Position numbers and translations under genes: made by a program. Below, one piece after another: positions 7,854 to 16,884 of a stretch of 64,000 nt of DNA; position 1 is the first letter of the stretch; each line of letters starts with the position of its first letter. The notes beneath the pieces were generated by a model that worked only from the letters and a program-made list of their open reading frames with translations, had not been told where the DNA came from and did no database searches. Source of the stretch: Bacilli bacterium (lineage in GTDB: Bacteria; Bacillota_I; Bacilli_A; RF39; UBA660); the NCBI GenBank assembly GCA_017511605.1, contig JAFWJL010000008.1:186001-250000 (forward strand), read 5' to 3'.

Positions 7854-9632
7854 CTATTTTTCTTGTCTTTCTCCGGTATATACCCAACCATTATTTAATA
7901 ATGTTGTGTCATTATATATACTCCATTTAATTTGAACTTTACCTTCACTAATTAAATTTCTTGTTTTTGTACTCTTATAACATACATCAGCATATAATGG
8001 TTCAGTTCTATATACTTTTTCAGTTACTTTAATAGTTGAATAAATAGGAATAGTTTTATATGTATATTCTCCACAACTTGCATCTGTAGATGTTTCATTA
8101 GTTACAGTTGTAGTAGTTGTAGTTTCTGGAGTTACTGTAGTTTTAGTTACTACTTTTAAATCTCCAGTATATTCATATATATCATAGTAATAATTAGGTA
8201 ATGTTGTACAAGTATCGCTACAGTAGCTATAATCAGCTCCTGCAAATTTATAATGTCTAGTTTCTGTATCTCTTGGTGGATTTTTAAATAATTGTCTGCC
8301 AATATATTTCCATCCATTAGAGTCTCCTTTTGTACTTGATGTAATAACATTAGTTTGCGTATATTTTGTAGTAGTTGTTGTAGCGTAAGTTGTACTATTA
8401 ATAATTACATAATTATATTTAGAACAAGCTTTCTCTTGATAAGAGCCAGTTTGTCTAATCATTTCTCTTTCTTGAGCATAGGCTTTTTCATAAGTACCTA
8501 TCTTTTCTTTTCTATCATATCTTTGTAGTTTTAATAGACATGTTGCATCATTATCATTACAGTTTATTTCTTGTGTAGTACAATCAGTTTTATCCCATGC
8601 AGACCATACAGACCATTCTGAGAATTTTGATTGAGTTACTTTCTTATATTCATAGATATATTCTTTCTTGTTTTCACAAGCTTTTTTGTAATCTTCATAA
8701 CTTACTTCTTTACCATTATTATCATAGTATTTGTTGTTATATTTTACACATATATGTAATTCTTCTGGTAAACAAGCTTTTTTGTAATCATTATAAGAAA
8801 CTTCATTACCATCTATATCATAGTATTTATTATTGTATTTAACACAATAATGTTTTTCTTCTGGCATACAAGCTTTCTTAAATTCTTCATAACTTACTTC
8901 TTTGCCATTGTTGTTATAGTATTTATCATTATACTTAACACATACATGTTTTTCTTCTGGTAAACATGATTTTTTAAATTCATCATATGATACTACTTTT
9001 CCTGCAGCGTTGTAGTATTTTCCATCATATTTAACACATGATACTGTTACTGGTTTTTCAGGTGTTACTGGAACGTATGGTGTAGGATTTTCTTTTCCTG
9101 CTTTTAGAGGAACCTTAGTTTCTTTCTTTTGACATACATCTGAATCACAATAATCGTAACATCCAATATGAACTAGAATATAATCTTCTTTTTCACTATC
9201 TTTAATGTTTACTTTTAATATGTATTCTTCATCTGTTTTAGTTATCTTTACATAACTTTTTTCTACGTCAACTGCTTTTCCATTTTTATCAATTAATGGT
9301 GTGATGATTTTTAAACCAATCATATCACTAAGAGTTAACTTTTTAGATTCACCAACTTTTTGTGGTAATCTTTCATTTGCGTAATATGAAATTGCTGCTT
9401 CTTTCATTTTATCTAAGTTGTTTGAAAAAATTTGTGATGTTAATGCTTTTACACCGGCACAATCACAAGTAGATGCACTGCATCCTTTTCCATTCATTGA
9501 TTTAGTTATTGCAGGTACCATGAATTTTGGTAATAACCAACATAATAGGAAGACAAATACTATAACTAAAAATAGTTTTAGTAAAAAGCTTCCGAATGGA
9601 AAACCTCTTCTATTATAATCTTCTGTGGACAT
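7854..9632 (-). CDS. Membrane-anchored Cys-repeat surface protein
   Basis: A 592-residue protein from the ATG at 9632, chosen because GGGGGAG precedes it; an open frame extends 60 nt further upstream without a ribosome site. A hydrophobic segment (about residues 15-37) anchors a mostly extracellular protein. Residues about 199-326 are four tandem 32-residue repeats, each with the pattern CVKYxxKYY...G.EVSY...KK.C.PEE.H and two cysteines at fixed spacing. The C-terminal half is Thr/Tyr-rich, with WSVWSAWDK resembling a thrombospondin-type W-x-x-W motif. Family unknown; probably a disulfide-stabilised adhesin or scaffold (inference). It lies 17 nt upstream of the 815-residue membrane protein. 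Confidence 0.78.
   Translation of the reverse strand: MSTEDYNRRGFPFGSFLLKLFLVIVFVFLLCWLLPKFMVPAITKSMNGKGCSASTCDCAGVKALTSQIFSNNLDKMKEAAISYYANERLPQKVGESKKLTLSDMIGLKIITPLIDKNGKAVDVEKSYVKITKTDEEYILKVNIKDSEKEDYILVHIGCYDYCDSDVCQKKETKVPLKAGKENPTPYVPVTPEKPVTVSCVKYDGKYYNAAGKVVSYDEFKKSCLPEEKHVCVKYNDKYYNNNGKEVSYEEFKKACMPEEKHYCVKYNNKYYDIDGNEVSYNDYKKACLPEELHICVKYNNKYYDNNGKEVSYEDYKKACENKKEYIYEYKKVTQSKFSEWSVWSAWDKTDCTTQEINCNDNDATCLLKLQRYDRKEKIGTYEKAYAQEREMIRQTGSYQEKACSKYNYVIINSTTYATTTTTKYTQTNVITSSTKGDSNGWKYIGRQLFKNPPRDTETRHYKFAGADYSYCSDTCTTLPNYYYDIYEYTGDLKVVTKTTVTPETTTTTTVTNETSTDASCGEYTYKTIPIYSTIKVTEKVYRTEPLYADVCYKSTKTRNLISEGKVQIKWSIYNDTTLLNNGWVYTGERQEK
8655..9038 (-). repeat. Four tandem 96-bp coding repeats (32 residues each)
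   Basis: Four head-to-tail units starting at CVKY codons; copies 2 to 4 differ mainly in the N/D positions and in the last three residues. DNA copies have diverged at third positions while the Cys, Tyr and Gly codons are kept, so this is an old protein repeat and not a recent slippage array. Confidence 0.9.
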
Positions 9633-9670
9633 ATATTCTCCCCCTCTGTCACATGTAGTGTATATAATAA

Positions 9671-9702
9671 CAAAAAAACCTTTTAAAGTCAAGGTTTTTT
9701 TC
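9671..9702 (-). terminator. Terminator after the Smr gene
   Basis: AAACCTT / AAGGTTT arms separated by GACTTTA with T-runs on both sides; it can act in either direction and overlaps the Smr 3' end. Confidence 0.7.
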
Positions 9703-9943
9703 GTATACTTACCACTGTCATACCAGGGTTAAAGTTATCTATTTTATAATCTTCTACTAGTTTATTCTTTCGTAGAGTATCTTGTGTAGTTTTTCTAATA
9801 ATGCCTGTACCAATACCATGAATTATTACTACTTTAGTGTTTTTTATGTTATAATTATCTCTTATGAAATCGTTTATTAGTATTTTTGCATAATCTCTAT
9901 CTATTCCATGAAGATCAAGGGATTCTAAATTATCATATAACAT
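9689..9943 (-). CDS. Stand-alone Smr domain protein
   Basis: An 84-residue protein that is essentially one Smr domain: LDLHGIDRDYAKILINDF at the start (the LDLHG motif) and VVIIHGIGTG in the middle (the HGxGxG motif). Smr domains are nucleases or nucleic-acid-binding modules, best known at the MutS2 C-terminus; small stand-alone copies exist. The start lies 11 nt inside the pfkB-like gene, so it is translationally coupled. Role not visible from context. Confidence 0.85.
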   Translation of the reverse strand: MLYDNLESLDLHGIDRDYAKILINDFIRDNYNIKNTKVVIIHGIGTGIIRKTTQDTLRKNKLVEDYKIDNFNPGMTVVSIRKKP

Positions 9944-10832
9944 TTTCGTAATCTAATACTTCTTGAAGCAATGGAATTGAATATCTAGATCCTATTCTTG
10001 TAACGGATATAGCGGAAGTTATTGATGCATAATGAATTGCTTCTTTTAAACTATAACCATTGGCTATAAAATATGTGAATGCTCCATGAAATATATCTCC
10101 AGCACCAGTTGAATCTATTGCTTTTACTTTAACACTAGGTATTATTTGATATTCATCATCTATTTTAGTAAAGCTTCCGGCTGCTTCTAATGTGATAATT
10201 ACACAAGTTTCATAATATTCTTCTAATTTTTTATGAATTTCTATTAGTCTATCTATTCTTTCTAAATCTATTTTTTCTTCAGCAAAATCTTCAGCAAAAT
10301 CCTTAGAGCATATTACGTAGGTAGCTTTTTTTCCTAAAAATTTAGTTTCATCATTTAATCTACCGGCGTCTATTACACTTATTGCGTTTGGATTATTCAT
10401 AAATATTTCATAGGCACTTTCGGGATGTTCTCCATCAATTAAAATAACATCAGCAATTATGTCACTTACAGGCATTTCTAATTTCCTTATAGCTTGTTTT
10501 TTTGATGAAAGTATTGTTCTGGTTCCATTAGAAGTATTAGCTATTATATAACTACTTGATGTTCTATGATTTGGATTAACTTCAACGTATCTAGTATCTA
10601 CTCCTACACTTTCATATTCTTTTATTATTTCATGACCGTAATGATCATCTCCGACTACGGATACCATAGTAGTATTCATCCCCCATTTACCTAATAAATA
10701 AGCTCCATTAGAGGCAGGACCTCCACCACATTCGATATGATTAGGTATACGTATTTTTTTATTTTCTTCTGGAAATTCCTTTACTGGTAATGTAGTATCA
10801 TAAGTGGAATGACCTATACATACAAATCTCAT
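9933..10832 (-). CDS. PfkB/ribokinase-family sugar kinase
   Basis: A 299-residue protein with an N-terminal GGGPASNGA substrate/lid motif and the C-terminal signature STGAGDIFHGAF (catalytic Asp in GAGD). I use the ATG at 10832 because AGGTGATAATATG precedes it; the longer frame adds nine residues before the ribosome site. Members phosphorylate ribose, fructose, nucleosides or related hydroxyls with ATP. The nearby amidohydrolase of the MtaD type and a nucleotide-type phosphodiesterase make a nucleoside or ribose-derived substrate plausible, but this is inference. Confidence 0.88.
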   Translation of the reverse strand: MRFVCIGHSTYDTTLPVKEFPEENKKIRIPNHIECGGGPASNGAYLLGKWGMNTTMVSVVGDDHYGHEIIKEYESVGVDTRYVEVNPNHRTSSSYIIANTSNGTRTILSSKKQAIRKLEMPVSDIIADVILIDGEHPESAYEIFMNNPNAISVIDAGRLNDETKFLGKKATYVICSKDFAEDFAEEKIDLERIDRLIEIHKKLEEYYETCVIITLEAAGSFTKIDDEYQIIPSVKVKAIDSTGAGDIFHGAFTYFIANGYSLKEAIHYASITSAISVTRIGSRYSIPLLQEVLDYENVI

Positions 10833-10908
10833 ATTATCACCTACTATAATTATAAACAAAATTAATAATATTCTCTATTTAAATAGTTATATTATATGTA
10901 AACTTTAC

Positions 10909-10936
10909 AAAAAAAGAAGCTACAATAACTTCTTTA
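10909..10936 (-). terminator. Terminator after the MtaD-like gene
   Basis: AAGAAG / CTTCTT arms with an A/T loop and a run of seven Ts on the minus strand, overlapping the gene's last codons. Confidence 0.6.
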
Positions 10937-12188
10937 TTCTATTATTAATTATATTTATTATTTCATTTTCTTCTATTTTCAATAGTAATTTTTTATCTTT
11001 CATTAAAATATTACCATTAATCATAGTCATAGATACGTTATTATAGGCATTGTGAACTATATTAGTAATTAAATCTATATGTGGTGCTGCTTGAGAGTCT
11101 TCTAAGTCTAACATTATAATATCCGCTTTTTTACCTACTTCAATACTTCCTATATCATTCATTCCTAATGCTTTTGCTCCGTTGATTGTAGCCATTTTTA
11201 ATACTTCATAACTTGAAATAACAGTAGAATCAGTATATTTACCTTTTTGTAGTAAATCTACAATAGACATATGATAGAACATATTAAGATTATTACCGCT
11301 ACCTTGACTATCTGTGCCTAAACAAATATTTGCATAGTCTTTATACTTAACAATATTTGCTACTCCACAACCTAAATTTAAATTACTTATTGGATTATGG
11401 GCAATACTTATATCTTTTCCTTTGAATTCTTCTAAGTTTTCATCATCTAAATAAGTACAATGAGCTAATATGAGTTTATTGTTAATTAAACCTGATTTTT
11501 TTAATACATCTATTGGTTTTATATTATATATTCGTTTTATATCTTCTATTTCTTGTTTATTCTCTAAGTAATGCATATGTACTGGTAAATTTAATTTTGT
11601 TGCTAGTAAAGAACACTTTTTTAAATATTCTAAATTACATGTATACATAGCATGTGGGGCTACCGAGAATTTTATAAGATCATTATCTTTATATTTATTA
11701 TATAACTCTAGAAATTCATCTATTACTTTATTTCCATTATTATTTATATCTGATAAACATCTGGTAAATAAACATCTTACTTTTGTTTCTAATAATGCGT
11801 CAATGGCTCTCATTGATGAAAAATACATATCATTAGATGTTGTGGTACCGGTTTTAATCATTTCTATACATGATAGTAATGCTCCGTAATATACGTCATC
11901 ATCAGTCATTTTATCCTCAATTGGCCATATTTTGTTATTTAACCAGTCTTGAAGTGTTAGATTATCATTTGTAGCTCTAAAATAACTCATTCCTAAGTGC
12001 GTATGAGCATTAATTATACCTGGCATTACTATTTTGTTAGTAGCATCAATTAATTCATCATATTGACCTTTATAATCGTCTACAAGTTCTATTATTTCAT
12101 TATCTTTTATAACTATATCAATATTTTCTATTTTTTCTCTATTAGGAGACATAGTTAAAACTGTTCCATTTTTTATTACCTTTATCAT
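10920..12188 (-). CDS. MtaD-like amidohydrolase (5'-methylthioadenosine/SAH deaminase family)
   Basis: A 422-residue TrzA/AtzA-MtaD type metal hydrolase. NAHTHLGMS carries the HxH metal ligands (about residue 60), HMHYLE the next histidine, LAHCTYLD another, and LGTDSQGSGN the conserved Asp. The family deaminates methylthioadenosine, S-adenosylhomocysteine or related purines, or guanine. The exact substrate is inferred. It is 8 nt downstream of the phosphodiesterase. AGGTG lies before the ATG. Confidence 0.88.
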   Translation of the reverse strand: MIKVIKNGTVLTMSPNREKIENIDIVIKDNEIIELVDDYKGQYDELIDATNKIVMPGIINAHTHLGMSYFRATNDNLTLQDWLNNKIWPIEDKMTDDDVYYGALLSCIEMIKTGTTTSNDMYFSSMRAIDALLETKVRCLFTRCLSDINNNGNKVIDEFLELYNKYKDNDLIKFSVAPHAMYTCNLEYLKKCSLLATKLNLPVHMHYLENKQEIEDIKRIYNIKPIDVLKKSGLINNKLILAHCTYLDDENLEEFKGKDISIAHNPISNLNLGCGVANIVKYKDYANICLGTDSQGSGNNLNMFYHMSIVDLLQKGKYTDSTVISSYEVLKMATINGAKALGMNDIGSIEVGKKADIIMLDLEDSQAAPHIDLITNIVHNAYNNVSMTMINGNILMKDKKLLLKIEENEIINIINNRIKKLL

Positions 12189-12196
12189 ATTTTCAC

Positions 12197-13309
12197 CTAC
12201 TTTTTAGTTTTTATTAATATTAATGGTACTAATATTTCATCATCTGTATAACCTGCATGTTGAGATTTTAATTCTTCACTACCGTTATATAATAGTGTTT
12301 TATCTGTTTTACCAATAGCTAAAAAATCACCTAAAGCATCTCTAAATATTATATTTTCTTCTCCATCACCAAATAATTTTGATTCTATTACGTCTTCCAT
12401 ATCATATAAATCAAAATCATTACTAAAGTATTTATTAAATAATTCTTTAAATTTTTCTTTTTTGTCTGGTTTAATAAAGAAATTGACTGCTCTTGGCTCT
12501 AGAGATGTATTTCTTAATAGACATTCTTCAATATCAGGATAGTCTTTTATATGAATATTAATTACGTTGTGATGACCATGATCTGCTACTACAAAGATTA
12601 TTGTATCTTCTAGTTTTTTGCTCAATTCTTCTACTCTTCTATTAATATCATTAATAATGCCTTTTATTTCTTCTTTATCGCAGCCTATTTCATGCATTGT
12701 GTGATCTGGGTCTATATCATATGCGTAAATGTATTTTCTTCCTTCTTTTTTACATAAAGATTCTATTCTGTTATACATATCATCCAAATTAGTATAATGA
12801 TCTTCTCCAAATGGAAATAATTGATATCCTTCATATTTACCTGATTCATTTATTTCAGTAGTTATCGGTTTTCTAATCATGTGTTTTTTATTGTACTCAA
12901 TTGCTTCTTTAAGTGGTTTGTGTTCAGGATCTTCTTTTAATGAATTTAAGTAAGTGGTTATCGTTTTATCTAAATCTTTATAATACATGTCCCATCCTAA
13001 CATGCCACTTTCTACAGGATTATATCCTGTTAGCATAGCGGTAGTTGCGGCTACTGTAGTTGCTGGAAATACTGTAGTTATTGGTTTAATTCTATTTTTT
13101 ATTAGAAAACTATCAGAATTTAACATTCTATCCATAATATTAGAACCCATTCCATCACATAGTATAGTTACTACATTTTTAGGTTTATAGTCTTCTAATA
13201 TTTTATCTATATAATCTAATGAGTTATGTTTATAATTTAATTCAAAATACTTTCTAATAGAACATGCTAAATTTGTTAAACATTCATTATAATTATTCTT
13301 TACTTGCAT
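12197..13309 (-). CDS. Alkaline-phosphatase-superfamily phosphodiesterase/nucleotide pyrophosphatase
   Basis: A 370-residue protein with metal-site motifs of the type I phosphodiesterase family: LCDGMGSN near the N-terminus, the nucleophile region TTVFPATTVAATTAMLTGY (Thr nucleophile), DPDHTMHEIG, VADHGHHNV and a C-terminal SQHAGYT histidine. Members hydrolyse phosphodiesters or pyrophosphates such as nucleotide sugars. No signal peptide, so it acts in the cytoplasm. Starts at AGGTGATATCATG with TATAAT 10 nt before the ribosome site, and is the first gene of a unit with the MtaD-like amidohydrolase. Confidence 0.87.
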   Translation of the reverse strand: MQVKNNYNECLTNLACSIRKYFELNYKHNSLDYIDKILEDYKPKNVVTILCDGMGSNIMDRMLNSDSFLIKNRIKPITTVFPATTVAATTAMLTGYNPVESGMLGWDMYYKDLDKTITTYLNSLKEDPEHKPLKEAIEYNKKHMIRKPITTEINESGKYEGYQLFPFGEDHYTNLDDMYNRIESLCKKEGRKYIYAYDIDPDHTMHEIGCDKEEIKGIINDINRRVEELSKKLEDTIIFVVADHGHHNVINIHIKDYPDIEECLLRNTSLEPRAVNFFIKPDKKEKFKELFNKYFSNDFDLYDMEDVIESKLFGDGEENIIFRDALGDFLAIGKTDKTLLYNGSEELKSQHAGYTDDEILVPLILIKTKK

Positions 13310-13337
13310 GATATCACCTCAATGATTTTATTATACT

Positions 13338-13367
13338 ATAAAAAGAGGTATAAAACCTCTTTTTTTC
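13338..13367 (-). terminator. Terminator after the methyltransferase
   Basis: AAAGAGGT / ACCTCTTT arms, five-nt loop, T-run on the minus strand. Confidence 0.8.
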
Positions 13368-14138
13368 TTACTTTTTAGCTATTATTCCGTAATATCTTCT
13401 TATAAGACGAATTTTTCCATTATAAGTGTTTTCTTTTATGTATTTATCTAAAATGTTTTGGTCTAGATCATCTGTATAATAGTCTTTGTTGTCACCAAAT
13501 TCTTCTGAAAAATCATCTATTATTGGCACTTTCTTTAAAAATTCTTTAAATAGTAATTCATTTTTATAATATTCTCTTTGATGTATTGGTACTAATTCTA
13601 CATCTTTGAAACCAGCGTTTAATACATTTTCATAATCTACTAAACTTATAGATTTTGAATCGTGATATCCTTGACCTCTTCCAAACAGCATCTTTAAACT
13701 CCAACAGTCATCTCTATCTACTCCTCTTATTAATAGATAACCACCTTTTTTTAAACATTTATAAATTTGTTTTGGATCGGTTACAGTGTGACGAGCTACA
13801 ACTACATCAAAATATTCTTCAGGAACATCCATTTTTAAATTATCCATTACTTTGAAAGTTATATTTTTTCTTTTGCTTTTTAATAAATTTTTATTAGCTG
13901 TTTCAATCATTGCAGATGAAAAATCTGTTCCTAATATTTCTGCACAATCTGGAAAATATTCTAATACTTTTTCTCCTCCACCAGTTCCTAAATCTAATAT
14001 TTTTGAATTCTTATTAGTTATTTTTTTTAATAAATCATAAAAGTCCCAATTAGTTAAGTTTTCAGTTTCTATTTCAAATTTTGAAAAATCCCAGTCTTTT
14101 ATTTCTTCATAATAGCTTTTTTCTTTTACTTGTTTCAT
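13368..14138 (-). CDS. Class I SAM-dependent methyltransferase
   Basis: A 256-residue protein. Motif I is KILDLGTGGGEKVLEYFP (about residues 55-72), followed by GTDFSSAMIETA and VVARHTV. N-terminal YEEIKDWDFSKFE and a C-terminal RRYYGIIAKK suggest a small-molecule rather than an RNA methyltransferase, but the substrate is unknown. It is monocistronic, with a long structured leader containing a terminator-like hairpin between its promoter (14339-14367) and its ribosome site AGAGAGAGG, so attenuation-type control is possible. Confidence 0.85.
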   Translation of the reverse strand: MKQVKEKSYYEEIKDWDFSKFEIETENLTNWDFYDLLKKITNKNSKILDLGTGGGEKVLEYFPDCAEILGTDFSSAMIETANKNLLKSKRKNITFKVMDNLKMDVPEEYFDVVVARHTVTDPKQIYKCLKKGGYLLIRGVDRDDCWSLKMLFGRGQGYHDSKSISLVDYENVLNAGFKDVELVPIHQREYYKNELLFKEFLKKVPIIDDFSEEFGDNKDYYTDDLDQNILDKYIKENTYNGKIRLIRRYYGIIAKK

Positions 14139-14172
14139 AATTTTACCTCTCTCTTTTTTTTATTGTGGTATT

Positions 14173-14332
14173 AAAAAAGAACCTCCTTTCATGAACAGCA
14201 AAATCTACCACAAAAAATTACTGTAGTATATTTGTCATTCATGAGGAGATTCTGAGGTTCTCATCATTACTAACCTAGTACATAAAAGTACTTCATGGTA
14301 ATGGACCGCGAATAACTAATTAGTTCATTACG
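14173..14332 (-). promoter_or_regulatory. Structured leader with terminator and mutually exclusive pairings, unidentified class
   Basis: This fills most of the 323-nt gap before the methyltransferase. Read on the minus strand: GTAATG (14326-14331), then CATTAC (14298-14303), then a second GTAATG (14265-14270), so CATTAC can pair with only one of them at a time; inside the second option sits an AGTAC / GTACT hairpin. Next comes a GAACCTC (14254-14260) / GAGGTTC (14179-14185) stem that ends in six Ts (14173-14178), an intrinsic-terminator layout about 35 nt before the start codon. I could not match it to T-box, SAM, purine, THF, ZTP, preQ1, Mn or ydaO elements. It may be a riboswitch-like leader or an independent small RNA. 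Confidence 0.5.
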
Positions 14333-14338
14333 TTTTTA

Positions 14339-14367
14339 ATTATATCATAAATATGTTAATTTAGCAA
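14339..14367 (-). promoter_or_regulatory. Promoter of the structured leader
   Basis: Minus-strand TTGCTA (14362-14367) and TATAAT (14339-14344) are separated by 17 nt; the start would be near 14332, about 195 nt before the methyltransferase ATG, which puts the whole folded region inside the transcript. Confidence 0.6.
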
Positions 14368-14374
14368 ATTTCCA

Positions 14375-14406
14375 AGAAAAAAAGACTAAATATTAGTCTT
14401 TTTATT
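14375..14406 (-). terminator. Terminator after the ABC permease
   Basis: AAAGACTAATA / TATTAGTCTTT-type stem with T-run on the minus strand, 56 nt after the permease stop. Confidence 0.75.
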
Positions 14407-14461
14407 CTATCATTGCTTGTCTAAATACATTAATTAAATTATGAATTATTAATCCATGTTT

Positions 14462-16084
14462 TTAGATTGATAATTCATTAAATAGTTTTACCCCTTTTTT
14501 AACTAAATATACGTATAAAATTAAATTAATTAGTACATATATAATTACTGCTAAAATTAGGATTATTAATGAACTGATTTTACCTATTAAGGTTAATACT
14601 ACTAGTACTGAGATAAACATTAAAAGCATTCCTATTAATACAGATATAAATGAACTAGTACTTTGTTTTACTACTTCAGCTTGATTTTCCCAATCTAGTT
14701 TTGGATATTTTAAGTTGGTTATTAAACCAATAAAATGTGAAACTAATGGTAATAAAATTGATAGTATTAGTAATAAAATTGCTTCTACTGGACTAATACT
14801 AAATCTTATAAATAATATAATGTCACCTATTATTAATATTGGTGTAGTAAGAACTAAACTACTATATATCTTGGACATCAATATATTTTTTGTCTTAATT
14901 GGTAATGATTTTAAAATATTAATATTTCTTCCTTCTAGACTAATTACTGAATTAGTAATTGATGCTGTAAAGGCAGTAAATGAAATTAAAACAAATATTA
15001 ATAATGATAAGTTGTTCATTACAACATTTTTATCAAAACCAAATCCATTTTTATCAATTAGCATTGGTAATATATCATTAAATTTTAGACATAATCCAAT
15101 AGATATCAATATAAATAATACTAAACTAAATCCTGCATTTACTATGAATACTGGTGTTTTAAAGAATGTATTTAATTCTTTTTTTACTAGTGAGACTATA
15201 CTAGATTGAGTTTTAATAGAAAGATTATCTATTTTTACTTTTCTAGATGTTGTTATCTTCTTTAATCTTGAATTAATTTTAAAATAAAACTTACTTAGTG
15301 CTAATACACCTAATATAAATATTAATAAATTAACTCCTACAAATATTAATAATTTAACTATATCAAATTTAACTATAAGATCGGCATATACTCCTGCAGG
15401 ATAGTATACTTTTGCGATTAAATCATTGATGCTTGTTGCATGAGCAATTATATATTTATATATACCGTCCAAGTTCATTGATAAATATATTATACCTACA
15501 CATACAATCATAGATATAATTATTTGCGTTGCATTTTTATATTTGAATCTACTAGATAAACTTGATGTAATTGCGCCTATTATGCATGATAGCACTATTG
15601 GTATTACTGGTAAGAGAAATAACATTATTATACTTACTAAATAATATGTCCAATTAATGGATTCTGCCCATCTTATGTAAGCTATCATTACTGGTAATAA
15701 CCATATTGTATTAAATATAAGTTCAAATACATAAAACTTAAATATTCTTACAAAAAGAACAGTGCTTCTTTTAATAGGAAGCGATAACAATAATTGATCA
15801 TCCTTACAATTAAATAATAATGATCCTGTTTTATATACTCCTTCTATCACTGTAAAGAATGATATTCCTATTACAAATAGAGAAATTGCTAATATTTGAA
15901 GATGAAGTGGTGCCATCTTCTCAAAAAGTATATTGGAATTTGACCATATATAGAACATTATTATTAATGATAAAACTATTGGTAATAAAAGATTATTTCT
16001 CTTACCATTTTTCTTTTGCTTTATCCTAAAAATGTTCATATCACTAGTCATACATGCTTTAATTAGTGAAATTAATTTTTTCAT
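14462..16084 (-). CDS. ABC transporter permease (exporter type)
   Basis: A 540-residue integral membrane protein with about twelve hydrophobic segments arranged as two similar halves (segments near residues 27-45, 55-75, 125-145, 160-185 and 195-215 in the first half, the rest after about 310). It belongs to the group of large permeases paired with a Ccm/NatA-type ATPase. Its start overlaps the ATPase stop (TAATG). Substrate cannot be predicted; export of a drug, lipid or peptide is usual for this type. No extracytoplasmic binding protein is nearby, consistent with export. Confidence 0.85.
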   Translation of the reverse strand: MKKLISLIKACMTSDMNIFRIKQKKNGKRNNLLLPIVLSLIIMFYIWSNSNILFEKMAPLHLQILAISLFVIGISFFTVIEGVYKTGSLLFNCKDDQLLLSLPIKRSTVLFVRIFKFYVFELIFNTIWLLPVMIAYIRWAESINWTYYLVSIIMLFLLPVIPIVLSCIIGAITSSLSSRFKYKNATQIIISMIVCVGIIYLSMNLDGIYKYIIAHATSINDLIAKVYYPAGVYADLIVKFDIVKLLIFVGVNLLIFILGVLALSKFYFKINSRLKKITTSRKVKIDNLSIKTQSSIVSLVKKELNTFFKTPVFIVNAGFSLVLFILISIGLCLKFNDILPMLIDKNGFGFDKNVVMNNLSLLIFVLISFTAFTASITNSVISLEGRNINILKSLPIKTKNILMSKIYSSLVLTTPILIIGDIILFIRFSISPVEAILLLILSILLPLVSHFIGLITNLKYPKLDWENQAEVVKQSTSSFISVLIGMLLMFISVLVVLTLIGKISSLIILILAVIIYVLINLILYVYLVKKGVKLFNELSI

Positions 16085-16788
16085 TATTTTTCTAACTCCA
16101 TAAATACTTTTTCTAGGGATTTATCTCCTTTTATTTCTTTCATACTACCACTCTTAACTAATTTACCACCTTTAATAATAGCAACTCTATCACATAATTT
16201 TTCTGCTACATCAAGAATATGAGTTGAATAAAATACAGTTTTTCCTTCTTTAATCATCTCATTTAATACTTCTTTAATATCAAATACTGCTTTTGGATCC
16301 AAACCTACAAATGGTTCATCTATGATAAGTATTTTAGGATCATGAGCTAGTGCTGAGATTAAAACTATTTTTTGTTTCATACCATGAGAATAACTATCAA
16401 TTGTATCTCCTAATTTATCTTCCATTTCAAATAGTTTTGCATACTTTTTTATGTTTCTTTCTCTTGTTTCTTTGTCTACATCATACATATCACAAATAAA
16501 ATTAATATAGTCAATTGCTTTCATATGTTCATATGTTTCTGGATTATCTGGGACAAATGCCATTAATTTTTTACATTCAACTGGTTTTTCTTTGATAGAC
16601 ATTCCATCTATTAAAATATCTCCTTCATCAAAATCATGTATGCCTACAATTGATTTAATAAGTGTTGTTTTACCAGCACCATTATGCCCAATAAAAGCAA
16701 AAATGTTGCCATCTTCTACTGTAAAACTTACATTATCTAAAGCTAATTTACTTCCATATTTTTTAGTTACATTTTTAATTTCTATCAT
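16084..16788 (-). CDS. ABC transporter ATP-binding protein
   Basis: A 234-residue nucleotide-binding domain: Walker A GHNGAGKTT (about residue 34), Q-loop region FVPDNPETYEHM, signature YSHGMKQK, Walker B ILIIDEPFVGLDP and H-loop STH. The signature has SHGM in place of LSGG, common in exporter ATPases of the CcmA/NatA group. It drives the overlapping downstream permease. No membrane domain is fused. Confidence 0.93.
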   Translation of the reverse strand: MIEIKNVTKKYGSKLALDNVSFTVEDGNIFAFIGHNGAGKTTLIKSIVGIHDFDEGDILIDGMSIKEKPVECKKLMAFVPDNPETYEHMKAIDYINFICDMYDVDKETRERNIKKYAKLFEMEDKLGDTIDSYSHGMKQKIVLISALAHDPKILIIDEPFVGLDPKAVFDIKEVLNEMIKEGKTVFYSTHILDVAEKLCDRVAIIKGGKLVKSGSMKEIKGDKSLEKVFMELEK

Positions 16789-16854
16789 ATTTTCTCCTTA
16801 TTATCTTCAAATAATTCTATATTTGTCATATCTTCACCTATTCCATTATAACAT

Positions 16855-16884
16855 AAAAAAAGACTAATATTTAGTCTTTTATTT
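16855..16884 (-). terminator. Terminator after the GNAT gene
   Basis: AAAGACTAAATATTAGTCTTT-type stem with T-run on the minus strand, overlapping the GNAT stop. Confidence 0.75.

Noticed and set aside
8655..9038. Regularly spaced repeat array that looks like CRISPR on the plus strand
   Set aside because: Units are 96 bp, in-frame inside a surface protein with conserved Cys/Tyr codons, no unique spacers, and no cas genes.
14290..14345. T-box leader on the plus strand (TGGACCGCG with GTAAT/ATTAC)
   Set aside because: The bulge is one base short, no stem I with specifier is clear, and no plus-strand gene follows before a terminator. The minus-strand leader explains the pairing better; I kept the T-box only as an alternative.
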